DNA of 64,000 bases, from assembly GCF_001613245.1 (NCBI RefSeq), contig NZ_BDBZ01000040.1, forward strand, positions 1-64,000, written 5' to 3'. This DNA is from Nocardia speluncae NBRC 108251 (GTDB lineage Bacteria > Actinomycetota > Actinomycetes > Mycobacteriales > Mycobacteriaceae). Both the position numbers and the translations under genes were made by a program. Positions 8,374 through 16,252 of this stretch are shown here, piece after piece; position 1 is the first letter of the stretch; the number at the start of each line of letters is the position of its first letter. The notes under the pieces were generated by a model that saw only the letters and a program-made list of their open reading frames with translations, was not told the DNA's origin and searched no databases.

Positions 8374-9636
8374 TCAGGCCGCCTGTAGGCCGTCGTCGGC
8401 AGGAAGCTCCCACATGCCAGCAGCATCGTCGACGGCCTGGCGTGCCCGCTCGTGACTGGACGGGAGCAGGTGGGTGTAGACCCGGAGCGTGAATCCCGGA
8501 TCGTCGTGCCCCAAGTAGTCGGCCAACTCCTTGACGCTCACCCCACGCCCGAGCAACTTGGACGCGTAGAGATGCCGCATTGCGTGCATTCCATCGGCCC
8601 GATTCCGGTAGGCCAGATCCGCTTTGCCGAAGGCTGGTTTCCAGACGATCTTGTTGAACAGGTCGCCGCTCAACGCCATACCATCGGCCTTTACGATCAG
8701 CAGGCGAACGGTCACTAGCTCGCCAGTTGCCGAGGCCCAGGGCAGAGTGACCGGCTGAGCCGGGAACTGCTCCGCGTGGCTATCAATCACGTCGAGCAGT
8801 GTCCGCGACAAGGGGGCGTACCTGGTCTTCTCGCGCTTCGGTAGAGCAAACATCAGCGTGCCCTTGACGTACTTCACCTGCCGTTGAACGTGTACCGTCA
8901 TCGCCTCACGGTCGATATCGTCCGGCGACAACCCGAGCAACTCACCCTGCCGAAGGCCCAGACCGACACCGATCGGCACCACCACCGAATACCGATCACC
9001 GACCACGGACAGACCACGCCGAACCAGCGCGACACGTTCATCGGGCCAGATCTCGACCTTGGGGCTACGACGAATCGGCCGGCGAACTGTTTTCGCGCGG
9101 CATGGATTCTCCCGGATCAACCGATCGTCCACGGCCGTCTCCAGCACACCGGCCACGATGTCGAACAGCACCGCCTTGTAGTTGTCCGCATACTTCCGTT
9201 CTTCGAGAGCGCTAACCCAATCACGAATGGTCGATGCCGCGATACGGCCAACCGGGAGATCACCGAATACCGGATAGATCCGCGACTCGAGCCGACTACG
9301 CAACGTCTCTCGTGTAGCCGGGTCGGCCGACTGAGCACGAACCCAACTCTCGGCCTGTTGCCGGAAGGTCTTCTTGGACGACCGAGGATCGATGTACTTG
9401 CCCTCACGCTTGTCCGACTCGACCTCGATCAGGAAGTCATCCGCGCGCTTGCGCTGCCGATCTGGAAACGACTTGGATCGCTCAGCCCCAGCCGGATCGA
9501 TATAGCGCACCCGGTACCGCATCCCACGGCCGTACAGCTCGGTCCGCTCCATCACCGGCTTACCCCGGCCGTTCAGGACAAGGTCGTCGTTCTCATCCCG
9601 TTTCGGCCGCTGCCAACGATCTTCAACATGGCCCAT
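8374..9636 (-). CDS. int: Tyrosine recombinase integrase
   Basis: Site-specific recombinase that integrates and excises the element, 420 residues. The N-terminal arm-binding and SAM-like core-binding regions span about residues 35-185 and the catalytic domain about 195-400. The catalytic set is complete: Arg229 (GLGLRQGE), a beta-hairpin Lys near 267-270, His351 and Arg354 (HAMRH), His377 (LGHDD), and the nucleophile Tyr387 (RVYTHLLP). The ATG overlaps the excisionase stop by one base (ATGA), so the two are co-translated. Its position at the attL end facing fadE23 is usual for AICEs. Confidence 0.95.
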   Translation of the reverse strand: MGHVEDRWQRPKRDENDDLVLNGRGKPVMERTELYGRGMRYRVRYIDPAGAERSKSFPDRQRKRADDFLIEVESDKREGKYIDPRSSKKTFRQQAESWVRAQSADPATRETLRSRLESRIYPVFGDLPVGRIAASTIRDWVSALEERKYADNYKAVLFDIVAGVLETAVDDRLIRENPCRAKTVRRPIRRSPKVEIWPDERVALVRRGLSVVGDRYSVVVPIGVGLGLRQGELLGLSPDDIDREAMTVHVQRQVKYVKGTLMFALPKREKTRYAPLSRTLLDVIDSHAEQFPAQPVTLPWASATGELVTVRLLIVKADGMALSGDLFNKIVWKPAFGKADLAYRNRADGMHAMRHLYASKLLGRGVSVKELADYLGHDDPGFTLRVYTHLLPSSHERARQAVDDAAGMWELPADDGLQAA

Positions 9637-9824
9637 CAGGCTGCCTGTGCTTCCGGTTCAGCCCAGGCCCGAAGCTTCGCCGGGTTGTACCGCAGGTGCC
9701 GACCCATCTTCCGGACCGGCGGACCGTCCCCCAGCCACTTCCACTGGTACAACGTCTTCACCGGCACGTTCAGGAAATACGCCGCTTCCTCGACCGTCCA
9801 CAACCGATTCTCTGGCAGCTCCAT
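9636..9824 (-). CDS. xis: Excisionase / MerR-like helix-turn-helix DNA-binding protein
   Basis: A 62-residue protein made almost entirely of an excisionase-type winged helix: LWTVEEAAYFLNVPVKTLYQWK (residues 8-29) is the helix-turn-helix and GPPVRKMGRHLRYNPAKLRAW the wing. Such proteins bend att DNA and direct the integrase toward excision. It lies immediately upstream of int with a 1-base overlap and 12 bases after rep. Confidence 0.88.
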   Translation of the reverse strand: MELPENRLWTVEEAAYFLNVPVKTLYQWKWLGDGPPVRKMGRHLRYNPAKLRAWAEPEAQAA

Positions 9825-9836
9825 CGTGTTTCCTTC

Positions 9837-11537
9837 CTACGCCGCTTCCTGTATTGCCGAATGTTCTTGGAGTGCTGGTGGACCGGCCTCCAGCAGGGCA
9901 CGGGTGTATTCCGCGCGCCAGACTTTGCGCTGGGCGATGTTGGCCATGACCAGATGTGCGATCGGCGGGGCAGACTGGTCTCCCGGTTTGACCACCGACA
10001 GCTTCAGGTTCGGGGCATCGGGTCTGACGATCCCGACCGAGGCCAGCAGTTGCCGAACGAATTCCGCGCGATCGGCCTTGTGGTCCGGGAGGGTCTTGTT
10101 CGACCACTGCCGCGACACCAACACGCGGCGACCGGGCAGGCCGAGGGTGTCCCGCCGGTGGGCTTTGCTCTTGCACCGGCCGGGGATGGTCTTCTCGTTC
10201 ACACCTTGCGGGACGACGCCGTAGCGCAGCCAGACCGCGCACCGAGGCGAGCACGGGGTGTGCTTCAACTCCTCGTGCAGCCGGTCATAGTGGCGCCGCG
10301 TCCGGTCGGAATCGGTTTCCAAGACTTCAGCGATGGACTTGGTCAGGTACTTCGTGACGTAGCCGACAGCGCGATCAGCCTTGTTACCAGGGACGTAGCC
10401 GTGGATATCGGCACGGTCGATCTGGTCACCGAACCGCACCACATGCGCCGGTTCCAATTCCTCCACATCATCCAGGAGGTCTTGCACATCATCGAATCCC
10501 AGCAGCGACGAACCGGTATCAGGATCAACGAACGTCATCCGGGCCGGATCCCACACCGGGAGAACATCCCCGGGGAATACCTCGCTGGCCCGGTCGTGCA
10601 GAGGCCACCACACCTGGTGATACGTCGCCGCCGTAACCTGCCGGATGATCTCACGGGACACCGTGCCCCGGATCAAGATGTGCAGGTGCGGGGCACCGCG
10701 CTTCTGCGGTTCCACGGTCGCGAAGTACTGGACATTCCAGCCCACCGCCCGACGCAGGTTCTGTATCCACCGGTCGAACAGCGCGGAGAAGTGCACGACA
10801 TCACGGGCGGCACGCTCGTAGTCATACGATTCCGGATCACGCGGCGAGCCATCACCGACCGTTTCGCCCTTGTCATTGACCGCGCCATCACGGTTGATCC
10901 CGCCATACGAAGGCATCGTGAGTGTGATCATCATCGATGGCCGATGCCCCGCGTATTCACGGCCCAGGGTGTTCTTTTCGACCTTGAGCCGAGGCAGATT
11001 CGGGGCATCCTGGCGACGACGAGTCGACCGGGCACGCCGGGCCTTGGGTTCGCTGTCGAAATCAGGCAACCGGCCACGAAACCCGGAGTCACGCATCTCG
11101 GAATCGAGATCGGCCACGACTTCGCGGATGCCGGACATCATGTCCTGATCACCGTCGGTTTTGGCCTGCTGATAGGTCTCGAACAGGTCCGAGCGGGCCG
11201 CCAGCAGCGCGGTTTGATGCTCGGTGGGTTTGGTCTTGACGGGTTCGGGTTCACTGGTCAGGTACCAGCCCTCGCGGGACTGGGTGATCCGCAGGAACCG
11301 GGCTTTCTCCGCACAGGCCGGGCAGACAGAAGCGAGCGTGGATTTGCACGGGGCACCGACGTAGGCCATTTTCCCGGCGTCGGAATCGAACCCACGCATC
11401 GGAATCGGCCGCGCACAGATGTGTTCCTGTTCGGCGAGGTCCGCGGCGATATCCCGGAAATCCGGCAGGCTACGACGCTGGGCCGCAGTCTGCCGGGCAC
11501 CGGGCCCCTCGTGCAGAACCGAGGTAGCACTACTCAT
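9837..11537 (-). CDS. HUH-family rolling-circle replication initiator (RepSA-like)
   Basis: Replication initiator of the AICE/pSAM2 type, 566 residues. The N-terminal part has a cysteine cluster (Cys41, Cys64, Cys72, Cys75) resembling a zinc finger. The nickase core has motif 1-like ITLTMP (204-209), the HUH metal-binding motif HLH at 284-286, and the tyrosine motif VGYVTKYLTK with Tyr393 and Tyr397 as candidate nucleophiles. A second cysteine/histidine-rich region lies near residues 418-455. It should nick the element origin after excision so the circle can replicate before transfer. Its ATG lies at the stop of the preceding membrane-protein gene (1-base overlap). Confidence 0.88.
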   Translation of the reverse strand: MSSATSVLHEGPGARQTAAQRRSLPDFRDIAADLAEQEHICARPIPMRGFDSDAGKMAYVGAPCKSTLASVCPACAEKARFLRITQSREGWYLTSEPEPVKTKPTEHQTALLAARSDLFETYQQAKTDGDQDMMSGIREVVADLDSEMRDSGFRGRLPDFDSEPKARRARSTRRRQDAPNLPRLKVEKNTLGREYAGHRPSMMITLTMPSYGGINRDGAVNDKGETVGDGSPRDPESYDYERAARDVVHFSALFDRWIQNLRRAVGWNVQYFATVEPQKRGAPHLHILIRGTVSREIIRQVTAATYHQVWWPLHDRASEVFPGDVLPVWDPARMTFVDPDTGSSLLGFDDVQDLLDDVEELEPAHVVRFGDQIDRADIHGYVPGNKADRAVGYVTKYLTKSIAEVLETDSDRTRRHYDRLHEELKHTPCSPRCAVWLRYGVVPQGVNEKTIPGRCKSKAHRRDTLGLPGRRVLVSRQWSNKTLPDHKADRAEFVRQLLASVGIVRPDAPNLKLSVVKPGDQSAPPIAHLVMANIAQRKVWRAEYTRALLEAGPPALQEHSAIQEAA

Positions 11538-12214
11538 CAGGCGGTGTGTCCTTCCGGCTTGGTCCAGTGATCGACACGGGGCAGGAGCACGGTGTCGGCG
11601 AGGGCGTCTCCGAAGCGGAACCGCAGCTCAACGGTGGCCGGTCCGACAATCGTGGCGTGGCACTGCTCGGCTTTGAAGGCGTGGGCGATGGTCTCGGCGC
11701 GGTTTTCGTAGTCGGCCGGGCACTGGCCTTCCAACATCCGCAACCGCACCCGATCCGTGCCCTTACCGATCGCGACCCCGACGAAGCTCGGTGTGACTGT
11801 GCGGGTTTGGTTGGCCACGGTGAGGTGGCAGGCATTCATCAGGCGGGACCAGTTCCGGCGATATCGCCACCAAGTCAGGAACCGGGTCCGGGCCCGGTGA
11901 GTGATCCACCGCTCGAACATTTCCGGACTCCTGCGTCGCCACAGCATGATCACCGCAGCGAACGCCACACCGAGCGCGATCCCCGAGGGCCACCCGAACA
12001 CCACACCCGCCGTGATCGCGAAGCCGATGGGGACCGAGATCGGCGGGAACAGGACCGCCCAGTGGATCGCAGTAGCCAGACCCTTGATGAGGTACCAGCC
12101 CGAGTTCAGGACCGCGAGCCCGAGCAGGTCGAACGGGTCCCGGCGGGTGCCGGTGGTGGAGACGGTGGCGGTGGAGCTGTTGCCATGGTTGGTGGTCGAC
12201 AGTGTCAGGCTCAT
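11537..12214 (-). CDS. AICE-encoded membrane protein of unknown function
   Basis: 225 residues. After a polar Thr/Ser-rich start there are two or three hydrophobic helices between about residues 28 and 92 (LNSGWYLIKGLATAIHWAVL; PIGFAITAGVVFGWPSG; ALGVAFAAVIMLW), followed by a basic juxtamembrane segment (HRARTRFLTWWRYRRNW) and a soluble domain of about 100 residues. It lies between two tiny coupled genes and rep. The layout resembles the membrane-anchor half of a split transfer ATPase, with the pump itself at 12603-13904, but I cannot assign a family. Confidence 0.7.
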   Translation of the reverse strand: MSLTLSTTNHGNSSTATVSTTGTRRDPFDLLGLAVLNSGWYLIKGLATAIHWAVLFPPISVPIGFAITAGVVFGWPSGIALGVAFAAVIMLWRRRSPEMFERWITHRARTRFLTWWRYRRNWSRLMNACHLTVANQTRTVTPSFVGVAIGKGTDRVRLRMLEGQCPADYENRAETIAHAFKAEQCHATIVGPATVELRFRFGDALADTVLLPRVDHWTKPEGHTA

Positions 12215-12375
12215 GACTGCTTCTCCGGGTCGAACAGGGCGAGTTGATCGGTGCAGGGTTCGTGCAGGTTCTTACGGACCTGACGAAGGCGTTTGCTGCT
12301 GCGGTGAACCTGGTCGGCAGCCTCTACGACGATCCGGTTCGGTTCCCGCCGAGTACTTTCGGCCGGCTGTGTCAT
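12211..12375 (-). CDS. 54-residue AICE protein, unknown function
   Basis: Short frame (MTQPAESTRREPNR ... FDPEKQS) whose ATG overlaps the stop of the 63-residue gene and whose TGA overlaps the ATG of the membrane protein, both by ATGA. These double 4-base overlaps argue that it is translated. It is rich in Arg/Lys/Gln with a central amphipathic helix (IVVEAADQVHRSSKRLRQVR), which suggests a small nucleic-acid-binding protein, but no family is recognised. Confidence 0.6.
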   Translation of the reverse strand: MTQPAESTRREPNRIVVEAADQVHRSSKRLRQVRKNLHEPCTDQLALFDPEKQS

Positions 12376-12563
12376 GCCGCCCACCCCGAACCGTCATCAG
12401 GGTCAGTGGTGAAGTCCCAGCCCGGTACCTGTCCGGTGTCGGCGAGCATGCCCACCGCGACCGAGACGGGGTCGTGTCCGGCACGTTCGAGGGCGCAGCG
12501 GCGACGAGCGGCCAGGTCGATCACATCAGCGGTGGCCGGGGCAGGAATCGGCTTGCGAGTCAT
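12372..12563 (-). CDS. 63-residue AICE protein, unknown function
   Basis: Frame beginning MTRKPIPAPATADVIDLAARRR and ending in an acidic DPDDGSGWAA tail. It begins 39 bases after the FtsK-like gene and its TGA overlaps the next ATG by 4 bases, so it belongs to the transfer operon. An N-terminal helix (DVIDLAARRRCALERAG) is predicted by eye. Function unknown. Confidence 0.6.
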   Translation of the reverse strand: MTRKPIPAPATADVIDLAARRRCALERAGHDPVSVAVGMLADTGQVPGWDFTTDPDDGSGWAA

Positions 12564-12602
12564 GGTGATATCTCCGTTCGAGGGATGAATGGGTTCCGGG
12601 GT

Positions 12603-13904
12603 CTATGCCGCGACCGGGGTCGGTTCGTCGCCGAGGTCGTCGGGGTCGAACCCGCTGTAATCGGCCTGCGGAGACAGGTCCGGCAGGGCCGGGGAGTAGG
12701 TGTCGACGATGCGGTCGATATCGGTGTCGGAGACCCAGAAGGCGCGGACCCGCCGGAAGTCCTTGGTGCCGTCCTGACCGACATAGGCGACACCCGGAGT
12801 GGCCTCGGAGATCATGTGACAGCGCGAACCACGGTCGGCGGCTTCTTTGCCGTGGACCATGCTGGTTTGGCCGGATTCGTCGAAGCGCAGGCCGATCCGG
12901 GTCGAGAACAGTTGCCGGTTGGGCATGTTGTCCTTGGACGGGTCCTGGATCGCGACGATCACGCTGTAGCCGACCGCCCGGCCTTGAGTCAGGAGCAGGC
13001 CGATCAGCCGCAACCCCTCGGTCACTTGCTCGCGGGTGGCGAACGCCGACAGGGCCGCGTATTCGTCGATGATGACGACCTTGAGCGGTTCGTCGGCACT
13101 GGGCGTGAACTTGCGGATACCGGCGGCTTTGAACCGGGCCGCACGTTCCTGCATCTCAGCTTCCGCACTGGTCAACATGGTGATAATGCCGGTGGCGGTC
13201 CACTGGAAGTCGGTCCACAACCGGTCTTCACCGGCCCCGAATTCCATGCCGCCTTTCGGGTCACCCAGCAGGATGTCCACGAGTCCGGCTTTGATCGCGG
13301 GGCCGAGACCGTTCACGATCGACCACAACACCGAGCCCTTGCCCGAGTTGGTCGCACCGGCGATGAGGATGTGGGAGTACATGACCCGCAACCGCCACAC
13401 ATCGTGGTCTTCGGTCACCCCGACCGGGACCGCTTCCAGATCCACCCCGTAAGCCAGCAAGCTCGTCACCGGTACTGATTCGGCGAGGGTGTCCACAGTG
13501 CGTAGTTCCAGGTGCACAAACCCCGGGTGCGGGCTGGTCACCCGGACTTCCGGGACCGCGAAGTAGGCGGCCAGGACTTCGCGGGTGGCGTCATTGGCCC
13601 AGTGCTGCAACGACTGTCCGCCCAGAATCTGGACTTCGACGAGCATCCCGGCCTCGGTCAACGTCGCGGCGGTGATGGTCGGGAACCCGGTCTCCCACGA
13701 GCCGAGGCCGAGGGCGGGCCACATCACGGCCAGCTGAGCGGAATCGGTGACGATCGAGACCGCCGGACCCAGTTCCACCGGAACACCAGCGGTTTCCTCG
13801 GCCACAGCAGGAGTGGTGCCACCGTCGAGGCGACGCCAACGCCACAGGGTAAACGCGGACACGGCAGCAGAACCGCCCATGAGCAACAGGTCAGGCGAGA
13901 TCAT
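12603..13904 (-). CDS. FtsK/SpoIIIE-type DNA translocase (Tra)
   Basis: Single-protein DNA pump that moves double-stranded DNA between mycelial or cell compartments during AICE conjugation. It has 433 residues, a short N-terminal hydrophobic segment (about 1-22), Walker A GATNSGKGS at 183-191, GDPKGGMEF at 214-222, Walker B VVIIDE at 276-281, and the FtsK-family TQGRAVGYSVIVAIQDPSK region (306-324). It lacks the four-helix anchor of chromosomal FtsK and an obvious gamma DNA-reading domain. The neighbouring SpdB-like and 225-residue membrane proteins may anchor it. Its start overlaps the SpdB stop by one base. Confidence 0.9.
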   Translation of the reverse strand: MISPDLLLMGGSAAVSAFTLWRWRRLDGGTTPAVAEETAGVPVELGPAVSIVTDSAQLAVMWPALGLGSWETGFPTITAATLTEAGMLVEVQILGGQSLQHWANDATREVLAAYFAVPEVRVTSPHPGFVHLELRTVDTLAESVPVTSLLAYGVDLEAVPVGVTEDHDVWRLRVMYSHILIAGATNSGKGSVLWSIVNGLGPAIKAGLVDILLGDPKGGMEFGAGEDRLWTDFQWTATGIITMLTSAEAEMQERAARFKAAGIRKFTPSADEPLKVVIIDEYAALSAFATREQVTEGLRLIGLLLTQGRAVGYSVIVAIQDPSKDNMPNRQLFSTRIGLRFDESGQTSMVHGKEAADRGSRCHMISEATPGVAYVGQDGTKDFRRVRAFWVSDTDIDRIVDTYSPALPDLSPQADYSGFDPDDLGDEPTPVAA

Positions 13905-14599
13905 CAGGCACTCCCAACGGGAACAGCGAGCGGCAGCATCGTTTGCACCGGACGCGGAGAACGGACAGGACGAGTCGGCGCGACCGGAGCCGGAACAGTC
14001 GGGGCCGGGGTCGGATCGGGAACCGGGGCCAGCACAGGCACAGGCGGCGCAACCGGTTCGGGTTCAGGTTCGGGAACCGGATCGGTCACCGGTTCGGGAG
14101 CAGATTCGGCCGGCACAATCACCGAGGCAGGCTCAGGCTCGGCCACCTGGACAGGTTCGGTTCGAGCTTCGGCACGCTGGCGGGCAGCGACACGGAACAG
14201 CAAGGCCAGGCCGTGCGTGTCCACCAGCAGCGATATCGGAGCCACCGCCGCGACCAGAGCGGCAGCCCAACCGGGTAGTGGTTGACCAGCAGCGACAGCG
14301 TGCACCGAGTTACCAGCCACCGAGACCAGTGAACCGACCACCAGCACCCCGAGGAAGAAGTTCCGTTCGGACTTGTGCTGCGAGCAGACCAGCAGCCCGA
14401 AAGTGGCCAACAAAATGGTTCCGTCGACGATCAGCGGGAACAACCACGCATCATCGGCAGGCATCCGAGCCAGCCGGGCGAGGTCTTCCAGGGTGGAGAA
14501 CGACAACCGGAACGCTGCCGCCCCCACGCCCAGGATGATGAGCGCGGCGGACCAACGTGCAAGACGCATGCCCGCCGACTGATCCGCCGCCCGCATCAC
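13904..14599 (-). CDS. SpdB-like (DUF2637) transfer/spread membrane protein
   Basis: 231 residues with four hydrophobic helices (about 14-33, 50-73, 81-101, 110-132) and a C-terminal tail dominated by Glu-Pro, Val-Pro and Ala-Pro repeats (about 150-215). The helices with WLFPLIVDGTILLATFGLL match the DUF2637 family, which is tied to plasmid spread proteins in Streptomyces and related AICEs. It overlaps both neighbours by 1-4 bases and precedes the DNA pump, consistent with intramycelial spread or pump anchoring. The repetitive tail is probably disordered. Confidence 0.8.
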   Translation of the reverse strand: MMRAADQSAGMRLARWSAALIILGVGAAAFRLSFSTLEDLARLARMPADDAWLFPLIVDGTILLATFGLLVCSQHKSERNFFLGVLVVGSLVSVAGNSVHAVAAGQPLPGWAAALVAAVAPISLLVDTHGLALLFRVAARQRAEARTEPVQVAEPEPASVIVPAESAPEPVTDPVPEPEPEPVAPPVPVLAPVPDPTPAPTVPAPVAPTRPVRSPRPVQTMLPLAVPVGSA

Positions 14600-14847
14600 G
14601 ACACCCCAACCTGAGCAGAACCAGCAGACGAGGTGGTGGCCGCGTCGTGTTCAGCCAGTGCAGTCGACAACTCGGACACCAGATCGCGAGCCTCATCCGG
14701 GGTCAACCAGGCAGTACCCGAACCCTCCGAGAACCGCATCACCATGTGCGCCGGGTAATCGGCGGCCGCGACGAGGGGGATAGTCGGGATGTACCGCACC
14801 GTGATCGGCTCATCGGTCGCGACATGCAAACCCAGGGCAGCCATCAC
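14596..14847 (-). CDS. 83-residue AICE protein, unknown function
   Basis: Small protein (MMAALGLHVATDEPITVRYIP ...) with a central pattern resembling small actinobacterial proteins that end with a LTPDEARDLVSELSTALAE helix. It is coupled by 4-base overlaps to the pra-like gene upstream and the spdB-like gene downstream. No enzymatic motif is visible. Confidence 0.65.
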   Translation of the reverse strand: MMAALGLHVATDEPITVRYIPTIPLVAAADYPAHMVMRFSEGSGTAWLTPDEARDLVSELSTALAEHDAATTSSAGSAQVGVS

Positions 14848-15302
14848 GCGGCCTTTCCGGACGGACGAGCCGCACCCTGATCAGCCGGAGCCTGCTTCGA
14901 ACCGGAGTTGTCCCCAGCGAACCCGGTCGCCCGGATGTTCCAGCCGATGGACTTGAACTCCCCCTGACCGGCGATCTTCGGCTTGACCTGCAACCCCTCC
15001 AACACGATCGGCCGCATACCCGGCGCGAGTTCGGAAGTCGAAGGAACCGGAATCTGATCGGCGACGAACACCAGATCGAAACTCGCCTGCTTCGCGTTCG
15101 GGGCCGCCGGATCGGTGACCGTGGCCTTCCACAGCCGCTTACCGGAACCGTTGCCCTCCGCGTCGAGGTCCTGACGCTGCCGCTTCGGGGCGTTGCGGTC
15201 GGCGTTGAACTCCAACATCGGCTCGACCTCGCCGAGCAGGAACAGGCCCAGCGGGAACGCGTCGGTGAACGCCGGGGTGAACCACAGATTCTTCATCGCC
15301 AT
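14844..15302 (-). CDS. Pra-like activator of replication, integration and excision
   Basis: 152 residues. The order of conserved patches matches the Pra family of pSAM2-type elements: FPLGLFLLGEVEPMLEF near the N terminus, KRLWKATVTDP, a VFVADQIPVPS segment, RPIVLEGLQVKP, and IGWNIRATGF. Pra switches on rep, xis and int and is the target of the KorSA repressor. Here the gene heads the leftward operon and faces a GntR gene across an operator array, the pSAM2 arrangement. The ATG at 15302 has AAGGAG 7 bases upstream. Confidence 0.72.
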   Translation of the reverse strand: MAMKNLWFTPAFTDAFPLGLFLLGEVEPMLEFNADRNAPKRQRQDLDAEGNGSGKRLWKATVTDPAAPNAKQASFDLVFVADQIPVPSTSELAPGMRPIVLEGLQVKPKIAGQGEFKSIGWNIRATGFAGDNSGSKQAPADQGAARPSGKAA

Positions 15303-15344
15303 CTCAAACTCCTTGTGTATTTAGTGTCTGAACTCTGCACTTTC

Positions 15345-15478
15345 TGTGCATACACAACACTGTATACGCAGTTGCGTATACGCACAAGAGGTTTGCGTAT
15401 ACGCAGACGCAAGGCGGGTTGACGCCCGATTGCCGGAAGGCGCGTACGCTGACTGTGCGTATACGCAGTTGTGTATCG
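15345..15478. promoter_or_regulatory. GntR operator array in the pra/gntR divergent region
   Basis: The perfect 12-bp palindrome TGCGTATACGCA occurs three times: 15373-15384, 15394-15405 (21 bp apart) and 15456-15467. A half-degenerate copy is at 15359-15370 (right half perfect), a weaker one at 15345-15356 (TGTGCATACACA), and a related TTGTGTATCGA at 15469-15479. The left group lies in front of pra and the right copy about 45 bp before gntR. A KorSA-like repressor could therefore shut down both pra and its own gene. Confidence 0.85.
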
Positions 15479-15511
15479 ACAGAACGGCCGATACGAGCGA
15501 TAGGGGAATCC

Positions 15512-16192
15512 ATGACTGAGCCCGCGTACGTCCGGATCGCAGGAGAGATCGCGCGCGACATCCGCAGTGGCGCTCTGCCCGCCCGGACTCAACTACCGAG
15601 CTACGCGGAGCTGGCGAAACAGCACAACGTCTCGGAAATCGTCATCCGCAGGGTCAGGGACCTACTGCTGAGCCAGGGCCTGGTCTACGCGATCGAACGC
15701 CGTGGCTTGTTCGTCGCCGCCCGGCCGACGTTGGTTCGGATCTCACCCGAACGGCAGATGGAGGACCCCGAAGTGACTTTCGGGAACGAAGCGGCCGGCG
15801 GAGACGACGAAGTCCGCATCGAGCGCGAGTCGACCATCAAGCAGGCAGACGAAGAACTGGCCGACATCTTCGGCATCAGCCCCGGTGACGACATCGAACA
15901 CATCACCGTGTCCGCCTCCGAGTACGGGAAACCGACCTCGATCTCCGACAGCTACCAGCTGCCCGGCACCAACGTTGCCGAAGCCGAGCAGCTGGAAGAG
16001 ATACTGGCCGACCGGCCGCCATCACCGACACATGCAGTCTGGCTCGAAGTCTCATCCGGCGAGCTCGTGAAGAACGTCCGTCAGCGGTTCCTCAAGAACG
16101 ATGGTCGAGTGCTGATGGTCTCCGACGTGTCCTATCCGAAGGATCGCTACGACTCGTTCGTGTTCCGCATGAACCTCGAGCCGCAACCCTGA
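15512..16192 (+). CDS. GntR-family transcriptional repressor (KorSA-like)
   Basis: 226 residues. The N-terminal winged helix is typical GntR: YVRIAGEIARDIRSGALPAR then LPSYAELAKQHNVSEIVIRR (to about residue 50) and LLLSQGLVYAIERRGLFVA. The C-terminal part (about 95-220) resembles a UTRA effector domain, with DIFGISPGDDIEHITV and a final SDVSYPKDRYDSFVFR. The ATG at 15512 follows TAGGGGAATCC; earlier in-frame starts would overlap the operators. It is divergent from pra. In pSAM2 the equivalent KorSA keeps the element integrated by repressing pra. Confidence 0.88.
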   Translation: MTEPAYVRIAGEIARDIRSGALPARTQLPSYAELAKQHNVSEIVIRRVRDLLLSQGLVYAIERRGLFVAARPTLVRISPERQMEDPEVTFGNEAAGGDDEVRIERESTIKQADEELADIFGISPGDDIEHITVSASEYGKPTSISDSYQLPGTNVAEAEQLEEILADRPPSPTHAVWLEVSSGELVKNVRQRFLKNDGRVLMVSDVSYPKDRYDSFVFRMNLEPQP

Positions 16193-16209
16193 CCCTCCAC
16201 AAACACAAG

Positions 16210-16240
16210 CATGGCCCGATCCATTGAGGACCGGGCCATG
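16210..16240. terminator. Terminator between gntR and the methyltransferase
   Basis: Stem CATGGCCCG (16210-16218) and CGGGCCATG (16232-16240) with a 13-base loop, followed by TTTC on the plus side. It serves two convergent genes. Confidence 0.65.
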
Positions 16241-16252
16241 TTTCGTCTCGGG

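Noticed and set aside
9696..11570. Long plus-strand frame opposite rep
   Set aside because: It lies antisense to a well-supported HUH replication initiator, has no domain and looks like GC-skewed antisense shadow.
11901..13478. Long plus-strand frame opposite the FtsK-like gene
   Set aside because: It is antisense to the Walker-motif pump; no recognisable protein features.
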